Position numbers and translations under genes: made by a program. Source: Ophiosphaerella korrae (lineage: Eukaryota; Ascomycota; Dothideomycetes; Pleosporales; Phaeosphaeriaceae). From it: DNA of 24,962 nt. Each line of letters starts with the position of its first letter. Position 1 is the first letter of the stretch. Positions 11,061 through 22,700 of the stretch are shown here, piece after piece. The notes below the pieces were generated by a model. That model did not search any database and was not told the origin of the DNA. It saw nothing but the letters and a program-made list of their open reading frames with translations. The stretch is taken from assembly GCA_028456385.1 (NCBI GenBank), contig JALNQF010000526.1, positions 1-24,962 on the forward strand, written 5' to 3'.

Positions 11061-11075
11061 TAGAGAAGAGAATAG
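11059..11075 (+). other. Polypurine tract of element C
   Basis: The purine run agagaagagaat lies immediately 5' of the plus-oriented C LTR. Its position and the shared gaatag ending match the tract beside the left B LTR. It identifies 11076-11516 as a 3' LTR. Confidence 0.65.
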
Positions 11076-11516
11076 TGTTATAGCTATAATAAGAGAAAAC
11101 TAATTTAAGTTAATTAGCCTTACTATAGATAATAAAAGCACGTATAACCTATAGAGTAATAAACTTAATTAGGAAACTAACTATAATAGAGATACGTAAT
11201 AAATTCGCAATTCGCGATCTTAGTAAATACAAAGTATAAAGTTAAGTACGTAATAAATTTGTAATTTACGATCTTAGTAAACACAAAGCACAAAGCTAGC
11301 TAAGAAACCTAGGTATATAGTTAGTAGTAATGTCTATTACTAGGATAGTATTAGTAATCTAATCTTTAACCTAGAACGCTAATACTTAACATTATATACA
11401 CAAATCAACTATTATTAATAGTTATTACTAACTACTATATAGGCTTTTACTATTACCTTGTAATCTACTAATAACTTATAGGTTAATAGGAAGTTAACCC
11501 TAGTATACCTATTACA
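11076..11516 (+). repeat. LTR of element C, 3' copy
   Basis: This 441-bp repeat runs from tgttatag to attaca. It has the same length as its inverted partner at 8571-9011 and differs by transitions in the parts compared. A purine tract precedes it and the tagta duplication follows it, after which B sequence resumes on the minus strand. Confidence 0.9.
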
Positions 11517-11521
11517 TAGTA
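11517..11521. repeat. Target-site duplication of element C, right copy
   Basis: The bases tagta lie directly outside the C 3' LTR and are the reverse complement of tacta at 9012-9016. From 11522 the minus strand of B reads back into RNase H. Confidence 0.82.
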
Positions 11522-14300
11522 GCTATTTTACGTATATTTAGGACTAAATATTCTTTCTTATTCTAGACTAGAACTATACTAGTTGTATTTACTTCTTCTT
11601 ATAAGTCTAGTCTTCTACTTAAGGTATCTATAAATTAGTTATCTTTCCCTTTTATATATATAATTTCTAGGTTAAACGTTAATAAGAATTCCTACTATTT
11701 TATATAGTATTATAATAATTCTTTATTTATTATAAATCTTATAAGATTCTTATAATCTATATAGACCTTTATTTAGTACTTTACTCTTTATAGGTATATT
11801 CTCTATTATTTAAATACTTTATATATTACTAGTATCTTTTTATTATAAATTAAGTAGTTAAGCTCTACTAGTTTTATTTTCTTAGAGAAGTATTTAACTA
11901 AGTATTCTTTTTTAGTCTTTAGGTCTTCTTGTATTAGTGCTATTCTATAGACTAAGTTAGATACGTCTATTTTTACTATCGCTAGTAGTTCTAAGTTATA
12001 TATTCTAATAACTAGGTTTTCTATAAATTTCCTCTTAATTTATTTAAATACTTTGTCGCATTCCTCAATCTATTTAAATAGTACGTCTTTTTTTATAAGT
12101 CTAGTTATTAGTTTTATATCTTTAAACTATACTACTATTAACTTTTTATAGAAGTTTACTAACCTATAAAATTATTAAACCTCTTTTAGGTTCTTTAGTA
12201 GAAGCTATTTATTAATTAACTTAATCTTTCTTAAGTTAATCTTAATTTATCCTAGTTCTATAATAAATCTAAGGAAGTCTGTTTCTTTTATATAGAACTC
12301 GCATTTCCTTATTTTTAGGAATAATTTATTTTTTACTAGTTTTTCTAGTACCTTGTGTATATATTATACGTATTCTTTCTCTATTTCTAAAAGTATAAAG
12401 ATATTATCTAGGTATATAAACGTAAATACATCTAAGTACTCTCTTAGTACTATATTAATTCTTTCTTAAAAAGCTCCTAGTGCGTTTATTAAGCTAAAGG
12501 GTATAACTTAGTACTTTTATAGTTTATATTACGTTCTAAATACTATTTTCTATTTATTACCTTTCTTTATTCTAATTTAGTAGTAGGCGTTTTAGAAATA
12601 TAATTTTATAAAGATTTTTACTCTTTATAGTCTATTTTATATCTTATCTATTTATAGTAAGAGGTATTAGTTTTTACTTGTAATTATATTAGTTTTCTTA
12701 AAGTCTACGTAGAGTCTCTTATTATTTATCTCTTTTTTATCTATAAATATAAGTCTATATACTACTAAAGATTTAGATTCTTGTATCTATCTTTTCTTTA
12801 TTGCGTTCTCTATAAATACTTGTTTAATTTTAGATTCTTCTTTAGTTTTCCTATAGACTAGGCTTTATCCTACGTTTTTCCCTTCTTCTAGATCTTTTAC
12901 TAAATCCTATAGCTAATATTCTAGAAAGTAATCTTTAGGTTTTATAAGTTGTTTCTCCTATTTTTTATATTCTTCTAGGAATTCTCCTTTATAGGTACTT
13001 ATATTATCTTTTAATATTTCTATCTTACTATAGCTAATTCTTTTTATCTTCTAATTAATATATAGGTTAGTTATCTATTACTATAGTATTTCTAGGATTA
13101 TATCCTATTTATTATTAATTGTTGTTATATCTATAACTATATTTTTAATTATTATCTCTTCTAGCTCTAGTATAGAGAGAACTATCTCGAACCTAATAGG
13201 TTCTTAGAATAGTTTTCTTTTCATTATACTTAATTGTTAAAGGTATTTCTTTGTTATATAATATATTCTCTATATTTCTATAAACTTCTTTAATATAAAG
13301 TTTCTTATAGCTCTACTATTAATTATTAATCTTACTTTCTTTCTTTAGTACGTACTTGTTTTTATAATATATAGGCCTCCTATACCTTTTAGCTATTCTT
13401 ACTTAGCTATTTTTATAAATTATCTATTCTTTTAGAGCTATAGCCTTATTTTAAGTTTATACTCTTCGTGTTTTAGATATTTATTATATGTATACTTATA
13501 CTATAGTCTTCCTAGGACGTATTTTTTAGATAACTTAGGTCCTAGTCTTACTACTATATATCTATCTTTAGGTATTGTCTCCTATCCTTAGATATCTTCT
13601 ACTAGAATTACTTTAATATAATTATAGCTTTTTCTTTATATAGGCTATACGTTGTTATTTATTTTAAGATTTCTATATATAATATAGTTCTTATCTAAGT
13701 ATACTAGCTATAATACTTTAAAATGTACTAGATATTTTAGGTCTATTATTTTGTTATCTCCTTCCTAGTATTTATTTTCTTTAAGTGTTTTTCTTATTAG
13801 GATATAGTATACTACTAGTACTCTTAGTATATAGGCTTTGTTAATCTATTACGTTTTCTTTATAAGGTACTACTATTCTTTCTATATAGGTATTCTTCTT
13901 ACTATAAGTATATTTTACTTTATCTATTCTTAGAATACTATAAACTTTATATCCTTAGGATTACGTTCTTTCTAGTCTTTGTACGCTTCCTATATACTTA
14001 TAACTAGTAAGTATTTCTAAATAAATTACTATTCTTACCTTTATTCTATTATATCTATTATTGTATAACTATTATAACTATATATATTTAACTAGGTATA
14101 TTCTATACCTCTTATATTAACTTTCCTTTCTTTATTACTTTGTAGTCCTTTAAAGGCAACTATAGTAGTCTTTTTATCCTTTACTAGTTTTTTAGCGTAG
14201 ATTAATAGGGTCTAGAGCTTCTCTCTTTCTAAATCTTCTATTAGTAGGTCTATTACTTAGGTTATTCTTTCTATCTAAGCTTTTATTCTTTCTTCTTTTA
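11522..14300 (-). pseudogene. pol: Gypsy pol remnant of element B: protease, RT, RNase H
   Basis: This is the N-terminal two-thirds of B pol, read from 14300 down, colinear with 4486-7290. The frame is constant (minus-strand codons beginning at positions 0 modulo 3). The protease D-S-G-A motif appears near 13309-13323 in the same degraded form as in C. The RT active site near 12403-12411 reads LDN, with the second Asp lost. RNase H runs to the left end. The reading stops at 11522 because C inserted there; the missing integrase and chromodomain now start at 9017. There are stop codons throughout. Codon and base composition match C, so both were mutated by the same process. Confidence 0.87.
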
Positions 14301-15575
14301 TTACTACTACTCTATTCTTCTATAAGAACTATCTTACTTCTTTTTTACTAGAAAAGTGTATATAGTAGTTATCTTTATAACAAAAGGTCTAGTAGAGTAT
14401 TATATATTGTAATTCTTTACTCCTAACTACTTTTTCTTAAGGTTTAGCCTATACTTTTAGTACTTCTTTCTTGTTTTTAGTTATCTTTAACTATATTTCT
14501 TTATTTTTCTTATAGTATTTACTTCTATAATCTTTTATAAAGTATCTTAGTTTTCTATATTTATAATATACTATATCTTTCTTCTATTTAGATTAATAGT
14601 CTTTTAAGTAGTAACTTTTCTTTCTATAGCTAAAGTACGTAAAGTCTTTATTTTTCTTCTTTTTCTTATCCTTATTAGTATCTAGGATTACAGGGTCTCT
14701 AACATCCTAGTTTCTAGGTTAACTCCTATACTTATTCTTCTTCTATTCTCGAACATCGTTGTTAATTTATATTACCTATTGTTTTAGGACTTCTAGTATC
14801 CTTAGTTTCTCTATATAAATTATCTTATATTATATTTTTGTATTTAGTTCTTACTTAAATTATAATATTAAGGCTAATTTATTCTATTTTATATTTTGTA
14901 ATAGTTATTTAAACTATAATATGTATTTAGGAATACTCTTACTTTAGGTAAGCCTTTTAAGCTTTTCTTTAGCTTATTAGGTAATATCTATATCTCTAAA
15001 TACTACTCTTATTCGTTTAATAAAGTATTTGTAACTTCTAAAGATAGCTTTATTTTTATCTTTCTTTGTTATTAGGGTATATATTATATAATCTATCTAG
15101 TAAGGTTTAAACTATCTTATTATATCTCCTTTAAGGTATATTCTAATATATATTACTTTTTTTTCTTCTATATTAAAGTATAGTACTTATATATCTATCT
15201 AGAGTTATACTACTACTATAAAAAGTTTTAGATTTTCTCTTATTCTATTAAACTTCTTAAGTATAGGTATCTTAGATAGTTTCTTTGTCGCACTTATCTC
15301 TAGTCTTTAGGTAATTAGTTCTATCTAGGTTTATCCTTTTATAATAGCTTTAATCTAGGCTTTATTTTACTTTAAATAGTCTTGTAGTTTTTTATTCTAC
15401 GTTTCTAAGGCGTTAATTACTAGCTTTATATCTTCTTTCTTAGAGATTAAGTTATTTACGTACTCTTAAATTGCCTTCTATATAGTATTATCTAACTTAT
15501 AACTACTTATAAGTGCTTTAGCTATTTACTTAGTTAATCTTTCTACTATTATATTAGCTTAGACTATACGCTACT
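14300..15575 (-). pseudogene. gag: Gypsy gag remnant of element B
   Basis: This is homologous along its length to 7290-8530. The two zinc knuckles lie at about 14527-14645; the last Cys of the second reads as Tyr (codon at 14529-14527), so this copy has lost more metal ligands than C. The capsid-like part is around 14780-15270. It is in the same frame as the downstream pol, which supports a single gag-pol polyprotein in this family. The start is uncertain for lack of a reliable ATG; the N-terminal part probably begins about 15550. The leader to the 5' LTR is short (roughly 40-60 bp). Confidence 0.84.
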
Positions 15576-15585
15576 TACGCTTTGC

Positions 15586-15611
15586 TTCTCTTAATAACTA
15601 AATTAGCAAGG
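15586..15611 (-). other. Leader beside the B 5' LTR
   Basis: These 26 bp match the C leader (8545-8570), including the caagg directly against the LTR. The left half of the inverted pair (ccttg in C) reads tctct or tctta here, so the hairpin potential is not shared. Confidence 0.4.
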
Positions 15612-16058
15612 TGTAATAGGGTTACTAGGGTTAACTTCCTATTAACTACTAAGAGTATTAGTAGATTAAGAGGTAATAATAAAAGTTCGTATTATAATTA
15701 GCAATAACTATAACAATAGTTAATTTATGTATACAATATTAAGTATTAGTATTCTTAGTTAGAGATTAGATTACTAATAGTATCCTAATAATACGCATTT
15801 ACTACTAACTATATACTTTGTATTTTTTAGTTAGCTTCGTAGCTTCGTAACAACTAAGCTTTACAAAGTTGTAAAGTTATTAACTACTAGCTTTATAGCT
15901 TGTAATTACTAAGCTTTGTAAAGTTACGAAGTTATTACGTGTCTCTATTGTAGTTAACTTCCTAATCGAAGTTATTACCTTGCTCGTCCTATACTTTGTT
16001 AGCACTTAGGTTAGGGCTAATTAGTTTTATCTCGATTTCTCTTGTTACCTCTATAATA
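15612..16058 (-). repeat. LTR of element B, 5' copy (B subtype)
   Basis: This 447-bp repeat pairs with 1967-2414. It begins tgtaatagg and ends ataata. It includes the tandem 56-bp pair (about 15835-15945) and the shared cgtcctatac...gttag segment near the end. Its left side is the element leader and its right side is the tataa duplication, so it is the 5' LTR of the minus-strand element. Confidence 0.9.
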
Positions 16059-16063
16059 TATAA
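16059..16063. repeat. Target-site duplication of element B, right copy
   Basis: The bases tataa directly after the LTR match 1962-1966. Integrase coding of A resumes in frame from here. Confidence 0.88.
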
Positions 16064-16446
16064 AGTTACCTAAGTTAAAAGACCTAATAATAGGAGTTAA
16101 ATATAATAGAATTATAACTATAGTAGATAAGTTTATAAAATACTTATATTTTAGACTATATAAAGAGAAAAGTAGGATAGAAGTTACTATATACTAAGTT
16201 CTAGGAACTATAATTAGCTAGTATAGTATCCTAGATAAAATTATTATAGATAAAGATATAAGATTTATATTAAAACTATAAAGAATAATAATAGTATAAT
16301 TAGGAAGATAATATTAAATATTAGTAGTATATTATCTATAAATAGATAGATAATTAGAACGTATAAACTAGAGAGTAGAATAGTACTTAAAATACTACCT
16401 TAATTACAACTAGAATAACTAGGTATAATTACTACTTATAGTATAG
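16064..16446 (+). pseudogene. pol: Integrase core remnant of element A, right piece
   Basis: This continues the integrase that breaks off at 1966. The frame (codons at positions 1 modulo 3) gives KLKDLIIGVKYNRI, then YKEKSRIEV, then a second catalytic Asp at 16249-16251 (IIIDKD) and the catalytic Glu at 16357-16359 (LER). There are 35 residues between them, the classic D-D-35-E spacing, and both residues are retained. Stops lie where Gln and Trp are expected. The reading ends at 16446, where the LTR of element D begins, so the rest of the integrase, the chromodomain and the 3' LTR of A would lie beyond D, outside the window. Confidence 0.86.
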
Positions 16447-16857
16447 TGTAAGGGAGTTATCTCTTATATCTCTTATTTTCGCACTAATATTATTAAGTTT
16501 ACAACTTACTAATATTGCAAACTTACTAATATTACAAAACTTACTAATATTGTAAACTTACTAATATTACGAACTTACTAACATGTTAGTAAGTTTATAA
16601 CTTACTAATATTTAACTACCTTTCTACTTTTAGTTAGCGCTTAGTAAGCTACTAGGTATATATACTTAGTACTTACTTAGATAGCTTTATCTACTATTTA
16701 CTCTTTTTAGTTAATTATTAAAACTACCTTATTAAGTTATCTTGTATAAAGTCTACTTTATATAATAGTAGATCTCTATAAATATTTTGCTTTTATAGGC
16801 CTCTTTATAACCTAAAACTACGCTAGTAGCCTTCTTACCTATACTAGAGTTACTACA
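16447..16857 (+). repeat. 5' LTR of element D
   Basis: The start is fixed by the break in A and by alignment with 24796 onward. About 150 bp can be aligned to the partial 3' copy. The end is only a proposal: actaca at 16852-16857 would give a TGTA...TACA terminal pair. No tRNA-like TGG site follows directly; tagctaatt three bases on could be a mutated one. Confidence 0.6.
16484..16612. repeat. Array of 17-bp palindromic-type repeats in the D 5' LTR
   Basis: A unit close to acttactaatattgyaa recurs at 16504, 16521, 16539, 16556, 16573 and 16600, six copies with a spacing of mostly 17 or 18 bp. Two inverted copies (attaagttt at 16493 and ttagtaagt near 16586) create perfect or near-perfect palindromes, such as acttactaacatgttagtaagt in two halves at 16573-16594. 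The 3' LTR has only three forward copies. Confidence 0.85.
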
Positions 16858-17100
16858 AGATAGCTAATTGTAGCTAACTCTTAATTAAGCCTAGCTAGCT
16901 AAAAAGAACTACACTACTAGGAATTAGATCTTACCTTAGCTATAGCGCGCTAGGTAGCCCCTTGAGTTTACTATATTATAGTTCTAGTTAAGGTTTCTAG
17001 CGCTCTCTTTTTACTAGTACTAGCGCTAACATTCTAGAAAGAAATACGTACTAAAGAAAAGTAGTTTAACTACTTTATAAGTTATAAAGCTTTAGCTTAC
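16858..17100 (+). other. Leader region of element D
   Basis: This is sequence between the proposed LTR end and the first plausible Gag frame. There are no domains. It includes a patch with tagcgcgctagg and relatively high C and G for this window. The Gag frame may begin inside it, since start codons cannot be recognised after RIP. Confidence 0.35.
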
Positions 17101-19790
17101 ACCTACTATATATACTTAGGTAAGGGTGTACTTACACTAGGTATTAAACTTAGGTAGTAGTGCTAGAGAAGAAAAAGACCCCTAAACCTACGTAAATTAC
17201 TAGTACTTAATTTATAAGAACTAAGTAATAAAGTGCCCTAGACCCTACTAAAACTTTTACTAGCTAGCACTAAAGATCTAAATCTTTACAAACTAATAGC
17301 TAAATACACTAATATAGTATATAACTACTATAACTTAGCTTATTATACTATAACTTAGTTATATAAAAAATCTTCTATCTCCTTAAAAGCTAGCTTCTTA
17401 AACTAAAATAATACTAGCTTATAACCTCTTTATTACTTAAACTAAGCGTACTTATAAGATAAAGATACGCTATAAATAGTAGACTATAGATCTAGTAAGA
17501 AACTAAGAGAATACTCTAAGGCTACTATACTACAAAAAATCTATAAAATACGCGCTAGAACTAGGTCTCTAGAAAAATAGACCTAGAGACTTACTATACT
17601 AACTACTCTAATAAAAAAAGTACTAAGTAACTTCTAATAATATCTTAAGACCTCTTTATAGAAAGATAAAGGAAAATAGGTAATAGACTCTAAATCCTTT
17701 ATTTAGCTAAGACTACCTAGTAAACTTAATTTCTAACCTAATATAATTCCTTAATAAGTACTAAGCGCCTTCTTAGCTAATAGCTCTATAATAGACTTAG
17801 CTACTCCTAACTAACCTATTGTAGAAGAATTTAACCTAGATATAGACCTTACTCCCTTTAACTAAGGTAGCCCCTTAAGGTATAGACTAGTTACTAAGGT
17901 CTCTTTTAATAACTAGACTATATTAAATAACTTAATTAATAACGCCTAACTAAATATTAGCTAAGTATTATTACTCTAGCCTACACCTAAGCTTAAGATC
18001 CTAGAAGAGCTAAAGAACAACCTACTGTTAAACGCTATAATTAACGAAGACCTACTACTAGGAATAGTCTTTATATCTTAAGATAAACTTAAGAAATTAC
18101 TTACTAAGTTTGCTAAGCTCTAACTCTTGTTTCGCACCCTACTACTAACTTTATACTAGAGAATTAAGGATAATAAACCTAGCAATTACTTATCTCTTAG
18201 AGAATTTACCCTAGCTAGAATAGTATTATACCTAGTAGTCGCGAATACCTAGATATAAGATATAATCGACGTAGTAAACGAACAAAACTAGAGGCTTATA
18301 GCTAGAGTAAGTAAATTAGATAAATAACTCTCTTAACAAGACAACTAATTAGCCTAACTCTAAGAACGCCTAGCGTAATTACTACTAGACTATAACTATA
18401 TTATAAAGTAATACAATACTTTAGGCTAAAGAGCTACCTAGTATAAAGCCTTATAGGAAGAAGCTATAGTAAAATATAACTACTTACGCGAAGTAGTAAT
18501 CTACTAAGAAGACCTAATAGCTAAATAAACTAAGCTAGAAACCTTTAACTTTAATATACTAGCGTAGAAAGATATAGAACTACTTTATACTAGGATCTTA
18601 CTATAAGGCTAGTAACCTAGCTTCTTTAAAAGAGAGTTTAAACCCTAAGTACTAGTAGTAGGCTACAATATCTTTAATAGAGAAGAGTTTACCCTAACTC
18701 CTTTCTTAACTAGTATCTAAGAGCTAGCCTTTAATTTTTACTAGTATAAAGAACAAAAAGACTACTCTATAAAACCTCTATAATTTTTAGGTATAGGATA
18801 CTACGTAGACGTTATATCCTTTATCTAGTCTATATACAATTACTTTATTACTAATAGAAAAAAACACATTAGCTTATAAACCTAAGCTAACGTTATTATA
18901 TACTACTATATAGGATTAGCTTACTTATACCTTACTATCCTAAATAGTATTACTTACTTATACTAAGAAGAATTCGTATATTTTTATATACTTTTATACT
19001 AATTTAGTAATATAGACGTAGTAGGATTAGGAGAAGTACGTTATAAAACCCTAGAAATAGCTAAATTTAGACTAGATTAACTAATCTACAAAACCGCCTA
19101 GTTAGTATAAGCTAAATTCCTCTCTAAATTTAACAATATTAGCCTTAAACTATAATAAAACCTATAGCTATATAATATCGACCTTTAAAAAAAGCTATAA
19201 CCTTAGATTAGAGAGGCTACTAGTACTACTCCTAGTATCTATAATAGCCCTACTAATTTTTAAAAGATAATCTTAATATTAGAAAATAAAGTAAATAATT
19301 ACAACCTAGATATAGGCCCTAGGTAAACCTAGCTTCGTACCCTAGCACCTACAAGAGCTAAACTAAGAGCGTAGACATAAAACTTTAAAGAAGAACTAGC
19401 TATAACCTTATAAGAACTAAAATACTATTAACTATAACTAGAAAGCGTATTTAGAGGAATATACCTAACTAGTAAAAAGGCTACTACAATTAAAACTAAG
19501 AACTCTAAAACAATTTTATACTAGGGCTATAAAAAGATAGGTATTAAGAAGCTAGACTATACTACTTACAAATAAACAAAAGCTACTAGATCTAAGATAC
19601 TTACTAATACTACAAACTACTATATAGCTACCTATATAGTAATAGACTCTAAAATAGATATAGAAATAGAGGACTAATTCTTTAAATACGACCCCTAACT
19701 AGACATAGAGCTAGAACTAGAGCCTAACTTAGACTAGGATTTAGAAAACGACGTTCCCTAGGCCTAAAGCCTTAACCTAGAGATTACATA
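17100..19790 (+). pseudogene. gag: Gag remnant of element D with one CCHC zinc knuckle
   Basis: The frame uses codons at positions 1 modulo 3 and is long, close to 900 codons. Early parts (17160-17700) are basic (RRKRPL) and then mixed. A Pro/Asn-rich linker that reads IVEEFNLDIDLTPFN lies at about 17820-17870. A helical, charged region follows at 18100-18580 (likely coiled coil). A capsid-like region is at about 18720-19200, with the Gag-like patterns YKEQKDYSIK and VYFYILLY. A zinc knuckle of exact C-x2-C-x4-H-x4-C spacing is at 19519-19560, with its ligands read as Tyr, Tyr, Ile and Tyr. An acidic tail (IDIEIED, LDIELELE) follows to about 19750. The start and end are approximate. Such a long Gag is unusual, and the N-terminal 200 residues could belong to a separate ORF. 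Confidence 0.72.
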
Positions 19791-19799
19791 AACTAGAAG

Positions 19800-22700
19800 A
19801 CTATAATTAACTACTAAAGTATAACTCTTAGTATAGCTATATCTTATACACTTACCTATAGAATATAGATAGTCTAGTATAAGAAACTACTAACTAATCT
19901 AATAGAAGCTAAGCTAAACTAATTCTTATTTACTAGCTTCCTAGGTAAAGACCTTATAGTACCCTATATAGCTAGAACTCTAGCTAATAATAGAGCTAAT
20001 GTAAACTTTATTTAATAAAAATTTACCTAGAAGACTACAAAATTATAATCTATCTAGCTACCTTAACTTATTATCTATAAAGGATATAATAGTTCCCTAT
20101 CTAAGTCTATTACGTATTAGGTTAAGTTCTACCTATAAGTAGGCGCGTATATTAAATAGACCTCTACCTATATTATTAAAAACGTAAGCTAATTTAACTT
20201 TATTCTAGGATTTTTATAGCGTAAGGCCTATACTATTAAACCTAACTACTACTATAGAACGTTATTATTCCCTAACACTTACTACTAATAGTACTACTAG
20301 ATAACTAACGAAATCCCCTTAGTAGTATACTATAGCGCACCTAGATATTACTCTACTATAGCCTTAAAGAAGCTAGTACTTAAACTATTATCTACCCCTA
20401 TAGGGCCCCTAAGTAGGTACCCTAATAGGTATAAATAGAACTCGTTAATAGATATTTAAACTATTAGTTATTATATAATTAAGGCCTTTACTAGAAGAAG
20501 TAGATATACGCTTATAGTACTTACTTTAGATAGAATACTACTACTAGTGTACTACTATAAAGTAGCTAAAGAAGTAGATTATATATAATTTTATAAACTA
20601 CTACCTATAGTAAAGCTTAAAGATATCCTATCTATAGAACTACTCTAACTATATTAAGACCTAATACCTTGTTTTAACAAGAAAGCTACTAAGGAACTTT
20701 CTCCTTATAGGCTATACAACCTAGAAATTACTTTTAAACCTAGCGTAAAAATCCTAGACGCTAAACCTTACCCCTTTAATAGAAAACAAGATAAAGTAAT
20801 CTAGAAATATATCTAAGAAATAGAAGGTAAGGGCTTTATTAGTAAATACAGCTCCTTAGCTAAGAATAACTTACTAATTATAGCTAAACTAGATAGCAGC
20901 TTATAAGTCTACGTAAACTACTACAAGCTAAACAAATCTACTATTAAAGACTAGTACCTTATTCTATTCTTTAGGGAAATACTAGCCTACTTAAACAAAG
21001 TAAAGATTTTCTCTAAATTTAATGTAATACACGCCTTTTACTACTTACGTATCGCCCTAAATTTAGAATAGCTAACTGTATTTATTACCTACTTTAGCAT
21101 ATATACCTATAAAGTAGTACCCTTTAGCCTTACTAACGTACTAGCTACCTTCTAGTGCGCTATTAACTTAGCCCTACTAGAATATTTAGACGACTTCTAC
21201 ACTATATATATAGATAACGTCTTAATATACTTTAATAATAAAATAGACTACATCTAGTACGTTTATAAAGTACTTACGTAACTAAAAGAATAAGGCTTCT
21301 ACGTAGACCCTAAAAAATCTAGCCTCTATACTACTTTAGTTAAGTTTTTAAGTATAATTATCTCTAACAAAGGAATTACAATAGATCCCTCTAAAGTTAA
21401 AGCTATCTAGGAGTAGGAAATACTAAAGACTACTAAAGAAGTCCTAGCCTTTCTAGGCTATACTAGATTTCTCTAGCGCTTTATTAAGGATTACTTAAGC
21501 CTTGCCCTACTACTTACTAAGTTAATTAAGTCTAAGGTTATTACTAAACCTACTAAAGGAGATAGGCTGCCCCTTTAAAAGACCTAGTATAAGCCCTTTA
21601 CAATTACCTAAGAATATATAGACGCCTTTAATAAACTAAAAGCTACTTTCTAGCTAGGTATAGTCTTACTTTACTTTAACTCCTTAAAACTAATCTATAT
21701 CTAAACTAACGCCTCTAGGTAGGCTTTAGGTAGAGTAATAAGCTAACTAAACTAAGATAGAATCTAATAGCTAGTTAGCTTCTTCTTAAAAAAATACACC
21801 CTAGTAGAATATAATTACAATATCTACAACCTAGAACTTATAGCTATAATCTAAGTATTTAAAGAATAGAAACTAGAGCTTATAAGTAGTCTATATATAA
21901 TCTACGTTATAATAGACTACTATAATTTAGAAACTTTTATAATAACTAAAAAGCTTAATCGCTACTAGGCCTACTAGTTATTATTCCTATCCTAATTTAA
22001 TTTCTATATTAAATACGTACCTAGTAACATAAACGAAGTTGTAGACGCCCTAAGCTACTAACTATAGGATTACTCTATAGATAATTCTAATCTACGAGTA
22101 TTAGGAGCTAACTAAATTATCCTAAGCCCTTAAGTTCTAGCCCTAGGCGTAAAACCTACGCTAGATATAGTAATTTACGCTTTAAGCCTCGCAGACCTAT
22201 AAAAGCTAAATAGATTTATAGTAGAATAAGCTACTATAGTATATACCTACCTTCGCTATATTATAAGAATAAAACCTAAATTAGTTAACCTACTAGAGGA
22301 TTTTCTACTACTTTATAATAAAGAACTAGACCTAGAACTCCTACTATATATTGTTAACCTACGCCTAATAGAAGAATTACTAGATATAGTATACTTAGAA
22401 GACTACGTAGCCTAAGCTATATTTACTACTATAGATAGTAGATAATAAAAACTACTAAAAGCCTTCTATAAAGTAGGATACTACTTCTTATACGCTAATA
22501 TTAGCTCTACTAGATTAGAGAAAGAAAGGCACCTCTAGGTTAATAAAACGCGTCTATATATCCCTTTAAACGCCTATCTACGCTGCTAAATCTTCGATTT
22601 ATACTATAACTATTAGTTAGTAGGCTATAAAGGACCTTATAGCACGCTATATCTAATATATAAGCGCTATTATTAGCTTAAGATACTCTAAGCTATTAAG

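Larger units (their letters stand above)
9017..11075 (+). repeat. Inverted repeat arm 2: reciprocal B/C hybrid of the element 3' half
   Basis: This segment is the partner of 2415-4480 in opposite orientation. It starts with B sequence beside the C target duplication and ends with C sequence at the C 3' LTR. Homology is close in the integrase part, while the last 600 bp carry insertions and deletions as well as transitions. Confidence 0.75.
2415..11516. mobile_element. Element C, Gypsy retrotransposon inserted in B and split by an inversion
   Basis: C was originally a plus-strand element: 5' LTR, leader, gag-pol, 3' region, 3' LTR. Its 3' LTR (11076-11516) is still in place and plus-oriented. 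Its 5' LTR, gag and most of pol (9011 down to somewhere in 2415-4480) now read on the minus strand. The remaining 3' part lies between a crossover in 9017-11075 and 11075. Flipping the interval between crossovers restores a full element of about 7 kb with 441-bp LTRs and matching tagta flanks. The region given also contains the displaced 3' half of B. Confidence 0.75.
1967..16058 (-). mobile_element. Element B, chromodomain Gypsy retrotransposon inserted in A and hosting C
   Basis: B is defined by two LTRs of the same subtype in the same orientation and by identical 5-bp flanks. Its coding strand is the minus strand, so the 5' LTR is on the right and the 3' LTR on the left. Its 5' internal part (leader, gag, protease, RT, RNase H) is at 15611 down to 11522. 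Its 3' part was displaced: C inserted at a tagta site between RNase H and the integrase zinc domain, and a later inversion moved the start of B's integrase region to 9017 onward on the plus strand. B and C are close relatives with different LTR subtypes. Confidence 0.85.

Noticed and set aside
16484..16612. The regular 17-bp units looked at first like a CRISPR-type array.
   Set aside because: There are no spacers between units, the unit is AT-rich and partly inverted, the array lies inside an LTR and recurs in the 3' LTR. The DNA is fungal-type retroelement sequence.
17160..18060. Possible intact host gene, because C content is higher and some stretches lack stops.
   Set aside because: Former Gln and Trp codons are stops in the best frame, the frame continues into a retroviral zinc knuckle, and it lies between a D LTR and D pol.
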